Assembly: GCF_932276165.1 (NCBI RefSeq)
Contig: NC_063992.1
Span: forward strand, 754,001 to 818,000
Origin: Plutella xylostella
Lineage: Eukaryota > Arthropoda > Insecta > Lepidoptera > Plutellidae
Length of the DNA stretch: 64,000 nucleotides
Direction of reading: 5' to 3'
The notes under the pieces were generated by a model. That model was not told where the DNA came from. It made no database searches and worked only from the letters and a program-made list of their open reading frames with translations. Below, in pieces: positions 45,631 to 55,569 of this stretch (its first letter is position 1; each line of letters starts with the position of its first letter). The position numbers and the translations under genes were made by a program.

Positions 45631-45915
45631 GTAAGTAAGTAATGACAAGCTTTCATTTGGTATAGGATCATTGAAAGTAATGTTTGAAAGCTGAATAGCA
45701 TTTCTTGGCATCCAGTCTTTCAAAATTCCCACTGATGTACCTATTTTATGATTTTCATTTCTCTTTTCTAAAACTTTTCCTATTACATTTTTTTGGTCCA
45801 GTGGCCCACGATCTATTTTGGGTATCTCTACAAGAACTGAAGACCCCACGTTAATGACAGGAAATTTCTGTATATAATATATATGGCAGATTTCTATTTC
45901 ATTAAGTTTAATCAA
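45625..45915 (-). pseudogene. Fragment of an integrase-like transposon protein
   Basis: This 96-aa frame contains VGSSVLVEIPKIDRGPLDQK, then IGKVLEK, IGTSVGILKDWMPRNAIQL. The pattern resembles the region after the integrase core in KRBA2-like/Ginger-type proteins (V.VPVPDVDRG..., IGT..G.L...Y.RN). The integrase catalytic core is absent. The resemblance is by eye and needs a profile search. Confidence 0.45.
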
Positions 45916-45974
45916 GTACTTAATAGGTATATTTATAACACTGAACTTAATCTAGTAATACACACACTCCGCAC

Positions 45975-46155
45975 ACTCAAATGTCTATTTCACTAAACTG
46001 AATCTAGTGATATAAGTATATCACTAAACTTGGTCCGTTTTATAACTATATCCCTAGTAAGATAGTAATGAATGGCTTTCTTATAACTATGTTCCGGTAT
46101 ATAATGATATCCCTAGGGATATAATTATATCCCGGCTATTACTATCTTACTGCGA
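45975..46155. repeat. AT-rich palindromic foldback
   Basis: The pair agtaagatagtaatgaatgg and ggctattactatcttact forms an inverted repeat of about 100 bp, with tatccctagggata inside. The flank tagtgatataagtatatcact is also palindromic. Unclassified. Confidence 0.45.
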
Positions 46156-46200
46156 CATATCTATACTTTTATATAAGTATGAACATAAAGAAAAAAGTTC

Positions 46201-46272
46201 AGGTTCCACCGAGATTTGAACTCGGATCGCTGGATTCAAAGTCCAGAGTGCTAACCATTACACCATGGAACC
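46201..46272 (-). tRNA. tRNA-Gln (anticodon TTG)
   Basis: On the minus strand the 72-nt sequence starts GGTTCCATGGTGTAATGG and folds fully: a 7-bp acceptor stem (GGTTCCA with TGGAACC), a D arm, an anticodon loop CTTTGAA giving TTG, and a T arm with GTTCAAATC. A-box and B-box positions are filled. A T-run of six follows about five bases downstream, a normal RNA polymerase III terminator. There is no intron. Unlike the SINE heads in this window it is not followed by a retroelement body. Confidence 0.93.
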
Positions 46273-46928
46273 GCGCGATATAAATACCGAAATTCGTGAT
46301 TACTTAACTTTCTAAATCTAGTGAGTCACGAAGCAATCCGCGTACGCAATATGATTCACCTTTGATCTTTACGAATTGAATTTGATGAGATATTTAGTTA
46401 ATCAATGTTTTTAAAACAAATGGCTTCAAATGAGAGTATGTTAGGTACACAACACAGTCAGAAAATTTTCTCTCTATAAAGCAATGTTAACAAAATACCA
46501 TGAAAAATCATAATTAATTATTCACAGGTTAAACCGATTAGCTGATTAAAATATAAATAAAACATTAATCTATTTCTGTTCATGATAAATTACCGAAAGT
46601 TTCTTGTAGGTCACAATGACCACAGAGTTTATCACAATACGTGATATGATGATTTATCCGTACCTAGTTCAATTAATTCATATCCTAAATGAAATCTCAC
46701 ATGAATTTTAAGTGCAGTACGATAAACGCACTAAGGTTTTAAAGAATGCTCCGGAAATCTGAGATGTACCTAAGAAGGCTAGAGTTTATTAGACCCTAGT
46801 AGTTACACAGCTGCTGTGACGTAATTTTGAATAAGTAATAGTCCTTTCCTAAGTCTGATTTTTATAGAACAACGTAGGTACGAATTAAAAACTCAAAATG
46901 ATAGTTAAACAGCCAAGGTCCATTTAAT

Positions 46929-49900
46929 TCAATAAACGAGATACTCCAGCCATTGTTGCATGAAATTCTTCTTGTCGATGTGTCGGTTCACCTGAAAATT
47001 TCATGAAATATGTACAGTACAAGTCAAATGAGGTTACTATGTAGGTGCATAAAATAAACATTTTCGCCAAATTTTCAAGGTCGTAGAACAAATTAAGTTC
47101 CACCAAAACACCATGAGGTGACCTCTTTTCGGCTCGATAGGTACAGTAGTGATTGGAGGCTCACTCTACATGACGACCGTAAATTATCTCTCCAAAACTC
47201 GTAGAACAAAAGTTGTTCAGAATGACCTCCTGAGTCACCCCCTTTCGCCTTAGTATACCGTTTTTGCAACACCCTGTATATAGGATACATAGTACCTTGT
47301 CGCTGTAGTCGCCGGGCCCGGCGCTCCTCTTGGCGCGCTTGTTGGAGCCGCGCGCGTACGGGGACTCCGCGTTGGTGCGGAAGAAGTACAGACCTGACGC
47401 CCTGGAATATGTGGAATAAACATGGAATAGTAAGGTGGGGTAAGACTATGAATGTGTAATAATTAGTTGTACCTAAATGACGGTCGAATGGCGTAGTGGT
47501 TAGTGGCCCTGACTGCTATGCCGAAGGTCCCGGGTTCGATTCCCGGCTGAGGCAGATATTTGTTTAAAGACAGATATATTTTGTACTCGGGTATTAAATA
47601 TAAATATCAACACCCAAGGTGGTATTTATATTTAATATGTATCTATATATTTGTGTAGATATATCTGCTGTCCGATACCCATAACACAAGCTCTGCCTAG
47701 CTTGTGGTCGGATGGCCGTGTGTGAGATGTCACCACATATTATATTATATTATTGTTATAAGCAGCTTCATTCTCTACTTTGTCACGCTGGTAAAGTGGT
47801 CCACTGGTGGTGGTTGCCACTTTACGAGCGTGACAAACTAGATATAGTCTTCACCCGGTGACTGTCTTACCCCACCTTACTATATACATTAATGAATGAA
47901 TGGTAGAAGTAGTAAGTGACCCTGACTGGTCTTCGTTACCGTTGTATGTAATAATATATACCTGTGTAAATATATCAGCTGTCCGATACCCGACACATAT
48001 AACAGGCCCTGTCTAGCTTTTGATTGGATGACCGTTTGTGAGATGTCCCCACATACTCGTATATCTTAAAGTCATTTATTGTGCTCACAAGCGAGCCACC
48101 TTCTTTTCACTGTGGATTTTAAATGAGGGCCATCGGTACTGCATAGGGCTGGTGATTTGTGGATAAAGGTTTTAAACCTGCTTTATTTCTTTAATAATAT
48201 ATCGATGTCTCGCACACTTGAGTAAACAGTAAAAACGGATACATTTTACATTCAATACTTAGTGTTTTATTTACATATACGCAAGTCTTTAATCAAAACG
48301 CATCGTTTATACATCGGATTAATATTATGTAATCGTCTTGTAATAAAAATACACAATAATAATATGAAGATGTTTCAAAAGTGTAGATTTATGACAGATT
48401 AATTCATCTAGGTAACTCACAAATCTAGGTTAAATAACGCACATGGAAGGAAATAGTGAAAGTTAATCTTTGTCACATCACATGCAGTGAAGCAGGCGTA
48501 TTTATGTAATATTCCGGTGTAGATCATGTACGGTTGTAGATGAGACATAAACAGAATTTTCAGTAATGTTTAGAATAAAAAACAATAGAAATACCTAGTT
48601 AGTTTTATTTAAAGTTACGTATTTTTTATGTTGGGTACAATTTCCTAGCCTCGTGTAGATGACGTCCTGGTATTTTTCCACTATGTAGAGATAGATATGT
48701 ACTAACCGTATCATAATTCTAACAACCTACTCTATGACCACAGTCTATGACCATGTTAATAATCTTCATCTTGCTAGAATGTTATACCTACCAGGAATAC
48801 TATTAAAGTACTTATCGAATTGGCTATGTTTACTATAATACACATACATACGCACTCACGCCTTGTACTAATGTACTCCCTTGCGGGGTAGGCAGAGGTG
48901 CATTGCTGCACCCACTTTTCGCCAGAGTGTTATGTTAGTCCCAATGTAATAGGGGGCGGGCCTATTGCCATTTTACGGGCACCTCCAAGACCCGAGAACA
49001 AATATCTGTGTTTAAACAAATATCTGCCCCAGCCGGGAATCGAACCAGGGACCATCGGCTCAGTAGTCAGGGTCACTAACCATTACGCCATTCGGTCGAC
49101 ATACATACATACTCATATTATTACATATTACCGATTTAATTTTTAACTGGCCAACGATCTTAGACAATTCCTGTAGGTACTAACTGCAGTAGAAAAGCAA
49201 AAGACAGATTATCACGACGTTCCTCTGGCTATACCCAGCCAGCCTATTAGATAAAGACATGTTGAAGAAAAGCAACCATAAACACACAGACTAGACGTAT
49301 ATTATTCTAGATATTGGCTAGATACCACGAATGCACCCATTTCTATGAAAACCACGCGTGCCAAAATTTAAGTAGGAATTGACACTGTTAATGACAGCTG
49401 GACGAAACTAAAATGCTCACACTTTTGATTAGTTTTGACACGCGCAGTGCTTTGGGGAATCTAGTACATAATAGACGTCAGTTCATAAACACGAACCCGT
49501 AAGGCACGTTCTCTCCAAACAGCACCTCTTCCTCAGAGCTGGTGACCTCGCACCAGCCGATCATGTAGGTGACCCAGGAGTAGCAGCCGGTGCCGTAGAA
49601 GCCGACGTCGCTGGTGATGGACTCCGCGAAGTAGGCCGGCGCGCGCGCGTGGTCGCACCCAGATTTAGCTGGAATTCACGTGGCAAAGGTAAGCTTATTA
49701 CTAAGGCTCTGATTATAGCAGCCGTATGGCTGCAGAAGTGAATAGTGGCGAAAGCACCATACGATCATCCATGATTTTTCGAGGAGAGATCACAAAGAGA
49801 AACGGTAGGAACGACGTTGATGACGGTGAGGAAGGCCGAGTGTTTTAGCGTTTCCTGGATTACAGGCTGATGATGATCACGAAGTTGCTTATTGCAATCG

Positions 49901-52561
49901 CCAGCTCCATATCGTGTAGGGTTTGTTGGAGGTTAGTAGAGCGTCGTAATATTTGTGTATTCGCTTGTAGCTATAGATCCATACTCTGGTTGTCAGTGTC
50001 TACACATCCCGGCTGCGTCATGCCCCCATTAGCGTAGAAGTCGACATGGCCACACGCCTCGAGCTTGCCCTTCTCCAGTGAGTTGGTGTGCAGCACGTCC
50101 ACGAAGCGCGCGTCGCCGGCGTCCAGCTTGCGGTTGCTGTCTCGAGTCGCGAAGAGAGGAAGGGCTGGGTCTAGGCCTGGAAGGGAGTCAAAGTCAAAGG
50201 CATTTATTTGGTGAATATAGGTTACATAGGTGATAATAATTATAGTGAAGGTTACTGAGCTAAACTCTACCCGAAAGGGTTTGCAAAATTAAATATAAAA
50301 TTAATTAATGGGAGTGGATTACTAGTGTGAAAGGGGGGTGAGGGAGTCATACAGAGAACGGTATGTAAAGGGGGTTTTCTAAATCTATTAGTGCATGTTA
50401 TACAACTAAAATTAGGTATACTCAGAATAAATGGGTCAGGTCTCAAAATTTCAAAGGATTACAGTCTTGGAAGACTAAAAAAGGTACGATATAACCTGAT
50501 AATCATGATATGAGAGGTCGAAGTATATGATAATTATAAGAGGGAAATCATAAAACTCCTACTCCTAGTGGCGGAGCGTATTAAAATAACATAATAGAAA
50601 TCATAAAATCCTTATTGTACATCGGTCGAACACCTTAATATTTGTATGTGGGTACTTAGATTGATTTCAACTCCTTTGACAAGAAGTCAGTCGTTGTCAG
50701 CCTTCGTTTGGTTGTTATGCTTTTGTGATTCGGCGCTGTCGCAATTATCAGAATTATTGTGAATTGGGGAAATATTGGTTAAATATCATCAGTTGCCATT
50801 AAGCATTATATTAAGCGTTAAGCGTTTATCATAGTATAAACGGACAAGTGAATTTTGTGTGTGTACCTGAAGATTTATTTGGATTTCTCAAGCATCGAGG
50901 GGGGCCCTCACGCCGCCGAGCCTTGGACCTTAGACGTAATCATGTGAGCAAAACCTATCATATGTCTTATATCTAAGTACTAACCAGTGATCCTCCTCAG
51001 CTTGCCAGACTCCAGATAGTACCCGACAAATCCGGCCACCTGCCCGCCCAGGCTGAAGCCAATCACATGGAACCTGTCCAGGGCTATACTGTAGTTCTGG
51101 ACCAGTCGGTCGATCAGTTGGGCCGTGCATTTGCCGACCAGGTCTGTGTTGAAAGCGGCGTACATGTAGCACGGCTCGCGGGCTATCGGGTTGTAGTCTA
51201 CTGTGATGATGTTGTAGTCACAGCACTGCATATAAGCTGGAAATTGAGGTTTTGTTGGTTTTGTCATTATATATTTTAAAAAATCTTGAGAAAAATAGTA
51301 TAAACTCCTGCTATATTTGTCTAAAAATACCTTAGGTAAGTACTTCATTACACCTAAAAAATCACTGCTGTCGGAATGCATTTCCTAATTCTCAATCGTT
51401 TCAATTCGTCTTTCAAGTCGAGTGAGAATGCAAAATTGATTAATTATGAAATATTTTGCTATAACGTGCTAGATGTTAGGCGGATGGTTGAGGATTTCCC
51501 GGAAGGAGTACGAGAATAATATGATTTCGGCCTTCCTCCCTGTATGTAATGGGTCGATTACACCTAAAGAGTACAGTGGCGAGTCAGTGTACACGGCCGC
51601 GCACTCGGCTAGCCGTTAATTGGTCGAGGATCAGCCGAGGACACTGACTCGCCACTGTACTCGTTAGGTGTCATCGTATGGGTCGAGCTTGGTCCACCTG
51701 CTTGTAGAGGCACGTTACGTCTGCACGCACCTGGTCGTATCTCGCTGTTGGGCGAGAAGTCCTTGTGCCCCGTGTACCCGTGGATGAGCACCTTGATGGG
51801 GGCACCGTGCACCCAGGGGGCACTCTCGAGCGAGCGGCTGTCGTTCACGCGCAGCTCCGTCGGGTTGTTCTGGGTGTCTCTGTTGTAAATTAGATGAAAG
51901 AAGTAACTGTGTCAAAGTAAAGTGATCCATAATCTTCATTCACTCATCATAACATTTAATTGATGATTAAATTTAATTAATGTACTTACTAGGTATAGGG
52001 ATACCTATACAGTTTAAGTAATTTAAATTAAATAATTGACCTGTGCACTGATTGGGTACCTAGCTACCTAGTTAAGTAGAGCGAAGTTTTCGGAAATATT
52101 TTTGTGAAATAATAAAGTTTTCACTTGCCTAATTTGTCAGTTGATGATCGTACAAAATTGCCCTTGGTGACATCATGATTAGGTATCATACAATTGACTA
52201 GACAAAACAATTGAATTATGATTAGATAGATAATAATAAAATTTTATTATAATAAGATTATTACTACAAGTATATAAATAACCATCAACAAAAGAAAGTT
52301 AATCATTTTTATACGCCGTAACAATACTTACCTACCTGTCATAAAATTTAAATATAAATTACTTACTTACATCAATCTGTTTTCAATAAATTAGTAAACA
52401 GTAGAATATATTTACTACCTAAGACCATTCCCTGTTCAAAATGCAATATGTTTTTTATATATATAATACGAACCTCGTGTACAACCAGTAGGTGATGTTC
52501 TCGTTGGGGCACTCTAGCGGGGGCTGCACGCAGCCGTCGAAGCTCTCACACCAACATGGTG
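46929..52561 (-). CDS. Secreted lipase B, pancreatic-lipase-like (7 exons seen, first exon missing)
   Basis: Exons in transcript order are 52561-52474, 51879-51731, 51236-50985, 50176-49985, 49668-49497, 47401-47296 and 46991-46929. All phases join; the seen part is 1022 nt. Features are a Cys-rich start (PCWCESFDGCVQ), IKVLIHGYTGH, nucleophile elbow GFSLGG, Asp in GLDPALP, and His in GCDH. The 192-nt Asp-bearing exon has the same length and boundaries as in lipase A. Unlike A, it has one intron moved (after NSEIRP rather than after PCLSQ) and an extra last exon ending FMQQWLEYLVY. The signal-peptide exon was not found; a weak candidate donor lies near 54553. The donor of 49985 (A/GTATGG) is my least certain junction. 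Confidence 0.85.
47120..47280 (-). repeat. Dispersed repeat with ACAGGGTGTTGCAAAAACGG
   Basis: A minus-strand block begins at tatacagggtgttgc and contains gactcaggaggtcattctga and acaacttttgttctacgag. A related plus-strand block lies at about 32815-32900 (gactcaaggagtcattctgg) and a more distant one near 52587-52700. Confidence 0.5.
47427..47884. repeat. MITE with a SINE inserted in it
   Basis: The inverted ends tagtaaggtggggtaagac (47429-47447) and gtcttaccccaccttacta (47864-47882) are perfect over 19 bp. An inner pair tttgtcacgctggtaaagtg and cactttacgagcgtgacaaa lies at about 47779-47845. The SINE at 47480-47756 fills the left half. Confidence 0.75.
47480..47756 (+). mobile_element. tRNA-derived SINE, near full length
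   Basis: The head cggtcgaatggcgtagtggt, with ttagtggccctgactgct, carries an A-box-like region, and cccgggttcgattcccggct the B-box. The body contains cagatatttg, a tandem-like ATTAAATATAAATAT stretch, ctgctgtccgatacccat and ggtcggatggccgtgtg, and ends in a TATTATATTAT tail. It lies opposite to lipase B. Confidence 0.85.
47895..48062 (+). mobile_element. Decayed SINE copy
   Basis: It shares agtaagtgaccctgactg with the head and agctgtccgatacccg...ccacatactcgtata with the tail of the SINE at 47480-47756. The middle of the head is lost. Confidence 0.6.
48868..49100 (-). mobile_element. tRNA-derived SINE (long form)
   Basis: Minus strand. The head (49100 to about 49020) has GGTTAGTGACCCTGACTA and a B-box GGTTCGATTC. 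The body includes ggcacctccaagacccgag and gtcccaatgtaatagggggc on the plus strand and ends at atgtactcccttgcggggta. The copy at 25125-25245 is a shortened version. Similar ACATACATAC strings flank both ends. Confidence 0.8.
50185..50480 (-). mobile_element. 5'-truncated LINE 3' UTR with CAAAGTCAA tail
   Basis: The plus strand reads gagtcaaagtcaaaggcatt, then tatttggtgaatataggtta, then cctaaactctacccgaaag-like sequence. The minus-strand tail is a TTTGACTTTGACT repeat. The plus-oriented tail near 23600-23655 (gactttgactgactttgac) is probably the same family. Confidence 0.55.
51558..51677. repeat. MITE, copy 2 of the TTACACCTA family, with 9-bp flanking repeat
   Basis: The arms acacctaaagagtacagtgg, continuing cgagtcagtgt, and acactgactcgccactgtac, continuing tcgttaggtgt, are nearly perfect. 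ATGGGTCGA flanks both sides (51549-51557 and 51678-51686), a length typical of Mutator-like elements. Superfamily assignment is inference. Confidence 0.7.
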
Positions 52562-53289
52562 CTGGAATATAGTGTCAAATATGTGTACAGGGTGTTAAAC
52601 AAATTGTATAGTTACTCAATTAGTATAGGAAGTTACGAATTGCCAAAAGTTTTAGAGCAAGTGTTTAGAATAACTCATGAGGGCTAACCCTTCCGGCAAT
52701 TTGTAACCTTTTTTGTGAAGAGAAACTCCATCTGCAGTGGAGCGGTGTGGTGGGAAATGGTCCAAGCTTAGGAAGGTAGTTTCGATCTTCGTGCCGGCAC
52801 TAATACCCCCGCAGAAAATAGAAAAGTCTAGCACTACCTTTTGATGTAAGTATATGTATATTTTTGGTGGCGAGAGCCCCTAAAAACTAAATAAACTATA
52901 CCCACCATGGTGTCATAGAAAACACGATATTATGTGAAAATGATAAGGAGTGTCTCATTTGAATAGTATATATGTGTGTCATGTCATGTTCCTTTACGGA
53001 ATCAATTAAGATAAGTTTTTATGGTCTAGCTTCATAGATATCGACTGGAAGGTGCTATTCTGTAACTTCAATGTGCTATGGCGTTTGTACTGAGTTTAAT
53101 GACTGCATGAGTACATGATATTTTTATTAGAGATATATTACAACGTATAACCTCTCAAAAGGGGTGTATGAGTTTGAGTCTAAAAGTATTCTATATATTC
53201 TATTCTACTACTTATCTGTAATGGGGTAATATACTTGCGCATGGCTCTCATGAATGAAATCTTTGTGCATATCACCTTAAGATCTAAGC

Positions 53290-53515
53290 TCCTTAGCTAA
53301 GCTTGGACCATTACCCATCATGCTGGTCCACTGCGGGTTGGTGGGAAATGTAGATATGCTATATACGAGTATCTATTGACGTTATGTAGGTTTCCTCACG
53401 ACGGTGTGGCATCGTTCTTCAGTGAAGAACGATGGTATACTCATTGGTAGCTATATAATGTAAGAGGCGGAATTTGAACCGCGTATGAAGTGGGTGATGC
53501 ATAACCAATCGAGCT
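53290..53515 (-). mobile_element. tRNA-like SINE remnant (second family)
   Basis: Minus strand. A B-box-like GGTTCAAATTCCGCC lies near 53470, and the body on the plus strand contains tggtccactgcgggttggtg and aggtttcctcacgacggtg, strings common in lepidopteran interspersed repeats. The palindrome atcgttcttcagtgaagaac lies inside. Confidence 0.55.
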
Positions 53516-53689
53516 TAAAAAAATGTATCTTCTAATACCAAGAAAAATACCTAAAAATATAAATCTGCTTGTATTGTGTTTCTGAGAGGATTCAGTTCTC
53601 TTTGCCACCAGTACTATGGAAATTGTTGATCTCAGCTATTTTAATTTTCATCACATGAGTTTATTGCTGCAGTCTTCTATTTTTTACAC

Positions 53690-54051
53690 ACACCACACCT
53701 CGACCATTCTTCAAAGCCCGAATACAATGGTCTTCAAGTAGTGTGTCCTACCACCTAATGATCACATAAATATGGTTCAAAAACGTGGACACGATGGTTG
53801 GACTGTTCCACCGATTTAAAATGGCTCATTGGGCAATAGAAAGAGCAATGGTCGTGGTTTCTCTGAAGGACCGCATAAGAAATAAGATAATTCTATAGAA
53901 AACTCCGCTCCAATTCCCTAAGCCATATATATGCCGAAGAACCGATTGCCGGTGGGGTAGATTTCTCGAGTGGAGACCACGAACTGGCAAGCGTAGTGTG
54001 GGACTCCCTGCGGCCCGCTGGACCGATGGCCTTAAACAAGTAGCCGGTAGT
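53690..54051 (+). pseudogene. RTE-type LINE ORF2 C-terminal remnant
   Basis: The plus-strand translation includes MAHWAIERAMVVVSLKDRIR, a recognisable match to the ERAMLGVSLRDRIRN motif near the end of lepidopteran RTE-type ORF2. After a frame change it gives a degraded RPAGPMALNK for the usual RPPARWTDDL. It stops where a MITE begins, in the middle of the GGTAGTGGC stretch. Confidence 0.65.
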
Positions 54052-54141
54052 ATACCTAACGAGTACAGTGGCGAGTCAGTATCCTCGGCCGATCATTGAA
54101 CGGCTAGCAAGTGACCGAGTGCGCGGCCGAGGACACTGACC
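54052..54141. repeat. MITE, copy 3 of the TTACACCTA family, truncated
   Basis: The left arm tacctaacgagtacagtggc gagtcagt and inner cctcggccgatca match the copies at 10993 and 51558. The right arm ends early at gccgaggacactgac. Confidence 0.6.
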
Positions 54142-55019
54142 TTTATTATGAAGTTGCAACAGGGAAGTAGACATTATCTATTTTATTAGTACGACTTTGC
54201 GTCTATCAATTTGAGACGTTAGTGGTAGTATTAGTGAACGCTAGTTGGTAGACCCATTTTATATTGATCGTGTTTTACATTAATTACTTACATATGCAGC
54301 AGAATGAGATTAGAACTATCAGAAACATAATATTAATGTAAACACTTTATCAAAACGTGTGAAGACAAAAATAGAATTTCAATTTCATGAAAAGAACTGT
54401 CAACTGGTTGCCGATACTGTTTTAACTTCAGTCAGCAAGTAATGAATGTGAATTGTATTGGAACAACGAAAACCAATGAGTAGGTCTGAAAAAACTTTTT
54501 GTATGACTCACTAGGTAATATTGGAAAAAATACTCTACTTGTAGTATGTTATACCTACCATCCGTTGTACTGTTCATAACCGATCTGTAAATCAGTGTTA
54601 CAAGTTTAACAGGTGTAATTTGTATGAATGCAGAGACTGTGTAACCGATAGCTTTAAGCGAATATGTTTTTTTACTAACCACCCAATCTTAGCGATCTAG
54701 CCATGCTTTAATACAAAAGATGTATCCAGTTGTGTATGATATATCTAGGTAAATAATATAATATCATTGTAGTTTCTATCAATTTAATTCCTCTGACATT
54801 GCTTCTGTCCATTGTCTAATATTTTATGCGTAAACCAGTATTTGAAGATTAAGTATACTCTACTTAAAACTGTTCTAATTTACATATCTGTCTTATAATT
54901 ACTTTAAAACCTTGTTGTTTTATCTTAATAGTCGTTACCTTTTAATTGCGTTAACGTGTTTCTAAAATAAGAAAGAAAAAACCGTGCAAGTTCAAAGAAA
55001 ACACCAAATATTTTTCAAA

Positions 55020-55569
55020 TTATTGTTTATTTATTTTATTACATATAAAATTAAAAAATCAGTCAGTTCTTTTAATTAACACGTTAAAAGGCATTTGGCA
55101 CTTTGTTCACAAAAAATATTATGGCTTTACATAATATGATCGACACAGTACTGCTAATTTCATGATCAAGATTCAATATAGTTTTTATGTGGATACAGAA
55201 CCAAACATTAGATCAAAGTATGTATATTTAAACATTTCTAAATACTGTACAGTAGCAAAATAATATTGTTAATTATATCTACAATGACATTATGTACAAT
55301 GAGGTTTGAATGTTCGTTACAGGCTAAATAATTAATAAATTGGAAGTCGATCTTACAAAAACAACAAGATATGGCAAGAGGTTGGAGGCGAACCTTGATA
55401 CAAGATCGCGTCAACATTTTTGTACAAAATTTACAACTAATTGTCTTAACTGAACTAAAACCTGGGTTAAAATATCCATCAATCTCATTACCAGATTTTT
55501 TATATCCTAAATTATAAACCTAAGTCTATACAGTTTTATATAATACAGATTAGTTAATAAGTCTTCAAT
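55020..55569 (-). other. Likely 3' UTR of ft
   Basis: About 550 bp of AT-rich sequence follow the stop codon. On the minus strand overlapping AATAAA signals (from tttattttatt at 55027-55041) mark a likely polyadenylation site. Confidence 0.55.

Larger units (their letters stand above)
45014..46928. other. Intergenic region between the protease and lipase B (converging)
   Basis: The two genes converge on this 1.9 kb. It contains a common dispersed repeat (45472-45630), an integrase-like remnant (45625-45915), palindromic AT-rich DNA at about 45975-46155, and a tRNA-Gln (46201-46272). Nothing else is evident. Confidence 0.6.
47402..49496. other. Intron of lipase B with nested repeats
   Basis: The interval between the last three exons of lipase B holds a MITE interrupted by a SINE (47427-47884), a decayed SINE (47895-48062) and a near full-length SINE (48868-49100). 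No gene is visible in the AT-rich remainder (48065-48865 and 49100-49490). Confidence 0.6.
52562..55019. other. Intergenic region, or 5' intron of lipase B, with repeat remnants
   Basis: No complete gene is visible. Contents are an ACAGGGTGTTAA-type repeat (52587-52700), a tRNA-like SINE remnant (53290-53515), an RTE ORF2 fragment (53690-54051) and a truncated MITE (54052-54141). A minus-strand frame at 54428-54682 includes an ATG and a GTAGGT donor in the phase needed by lipase B, but its N-terminus is not a convincing signal peptide. Confidence 0.5.

Noticed and set aside
54428..54682. Signal-peptide exon of lipase B
   Set aside because: It has an ATG and a donor in the right phase, but the N-terminus is not clearly a signal sequence; kept only as a weak candidate.
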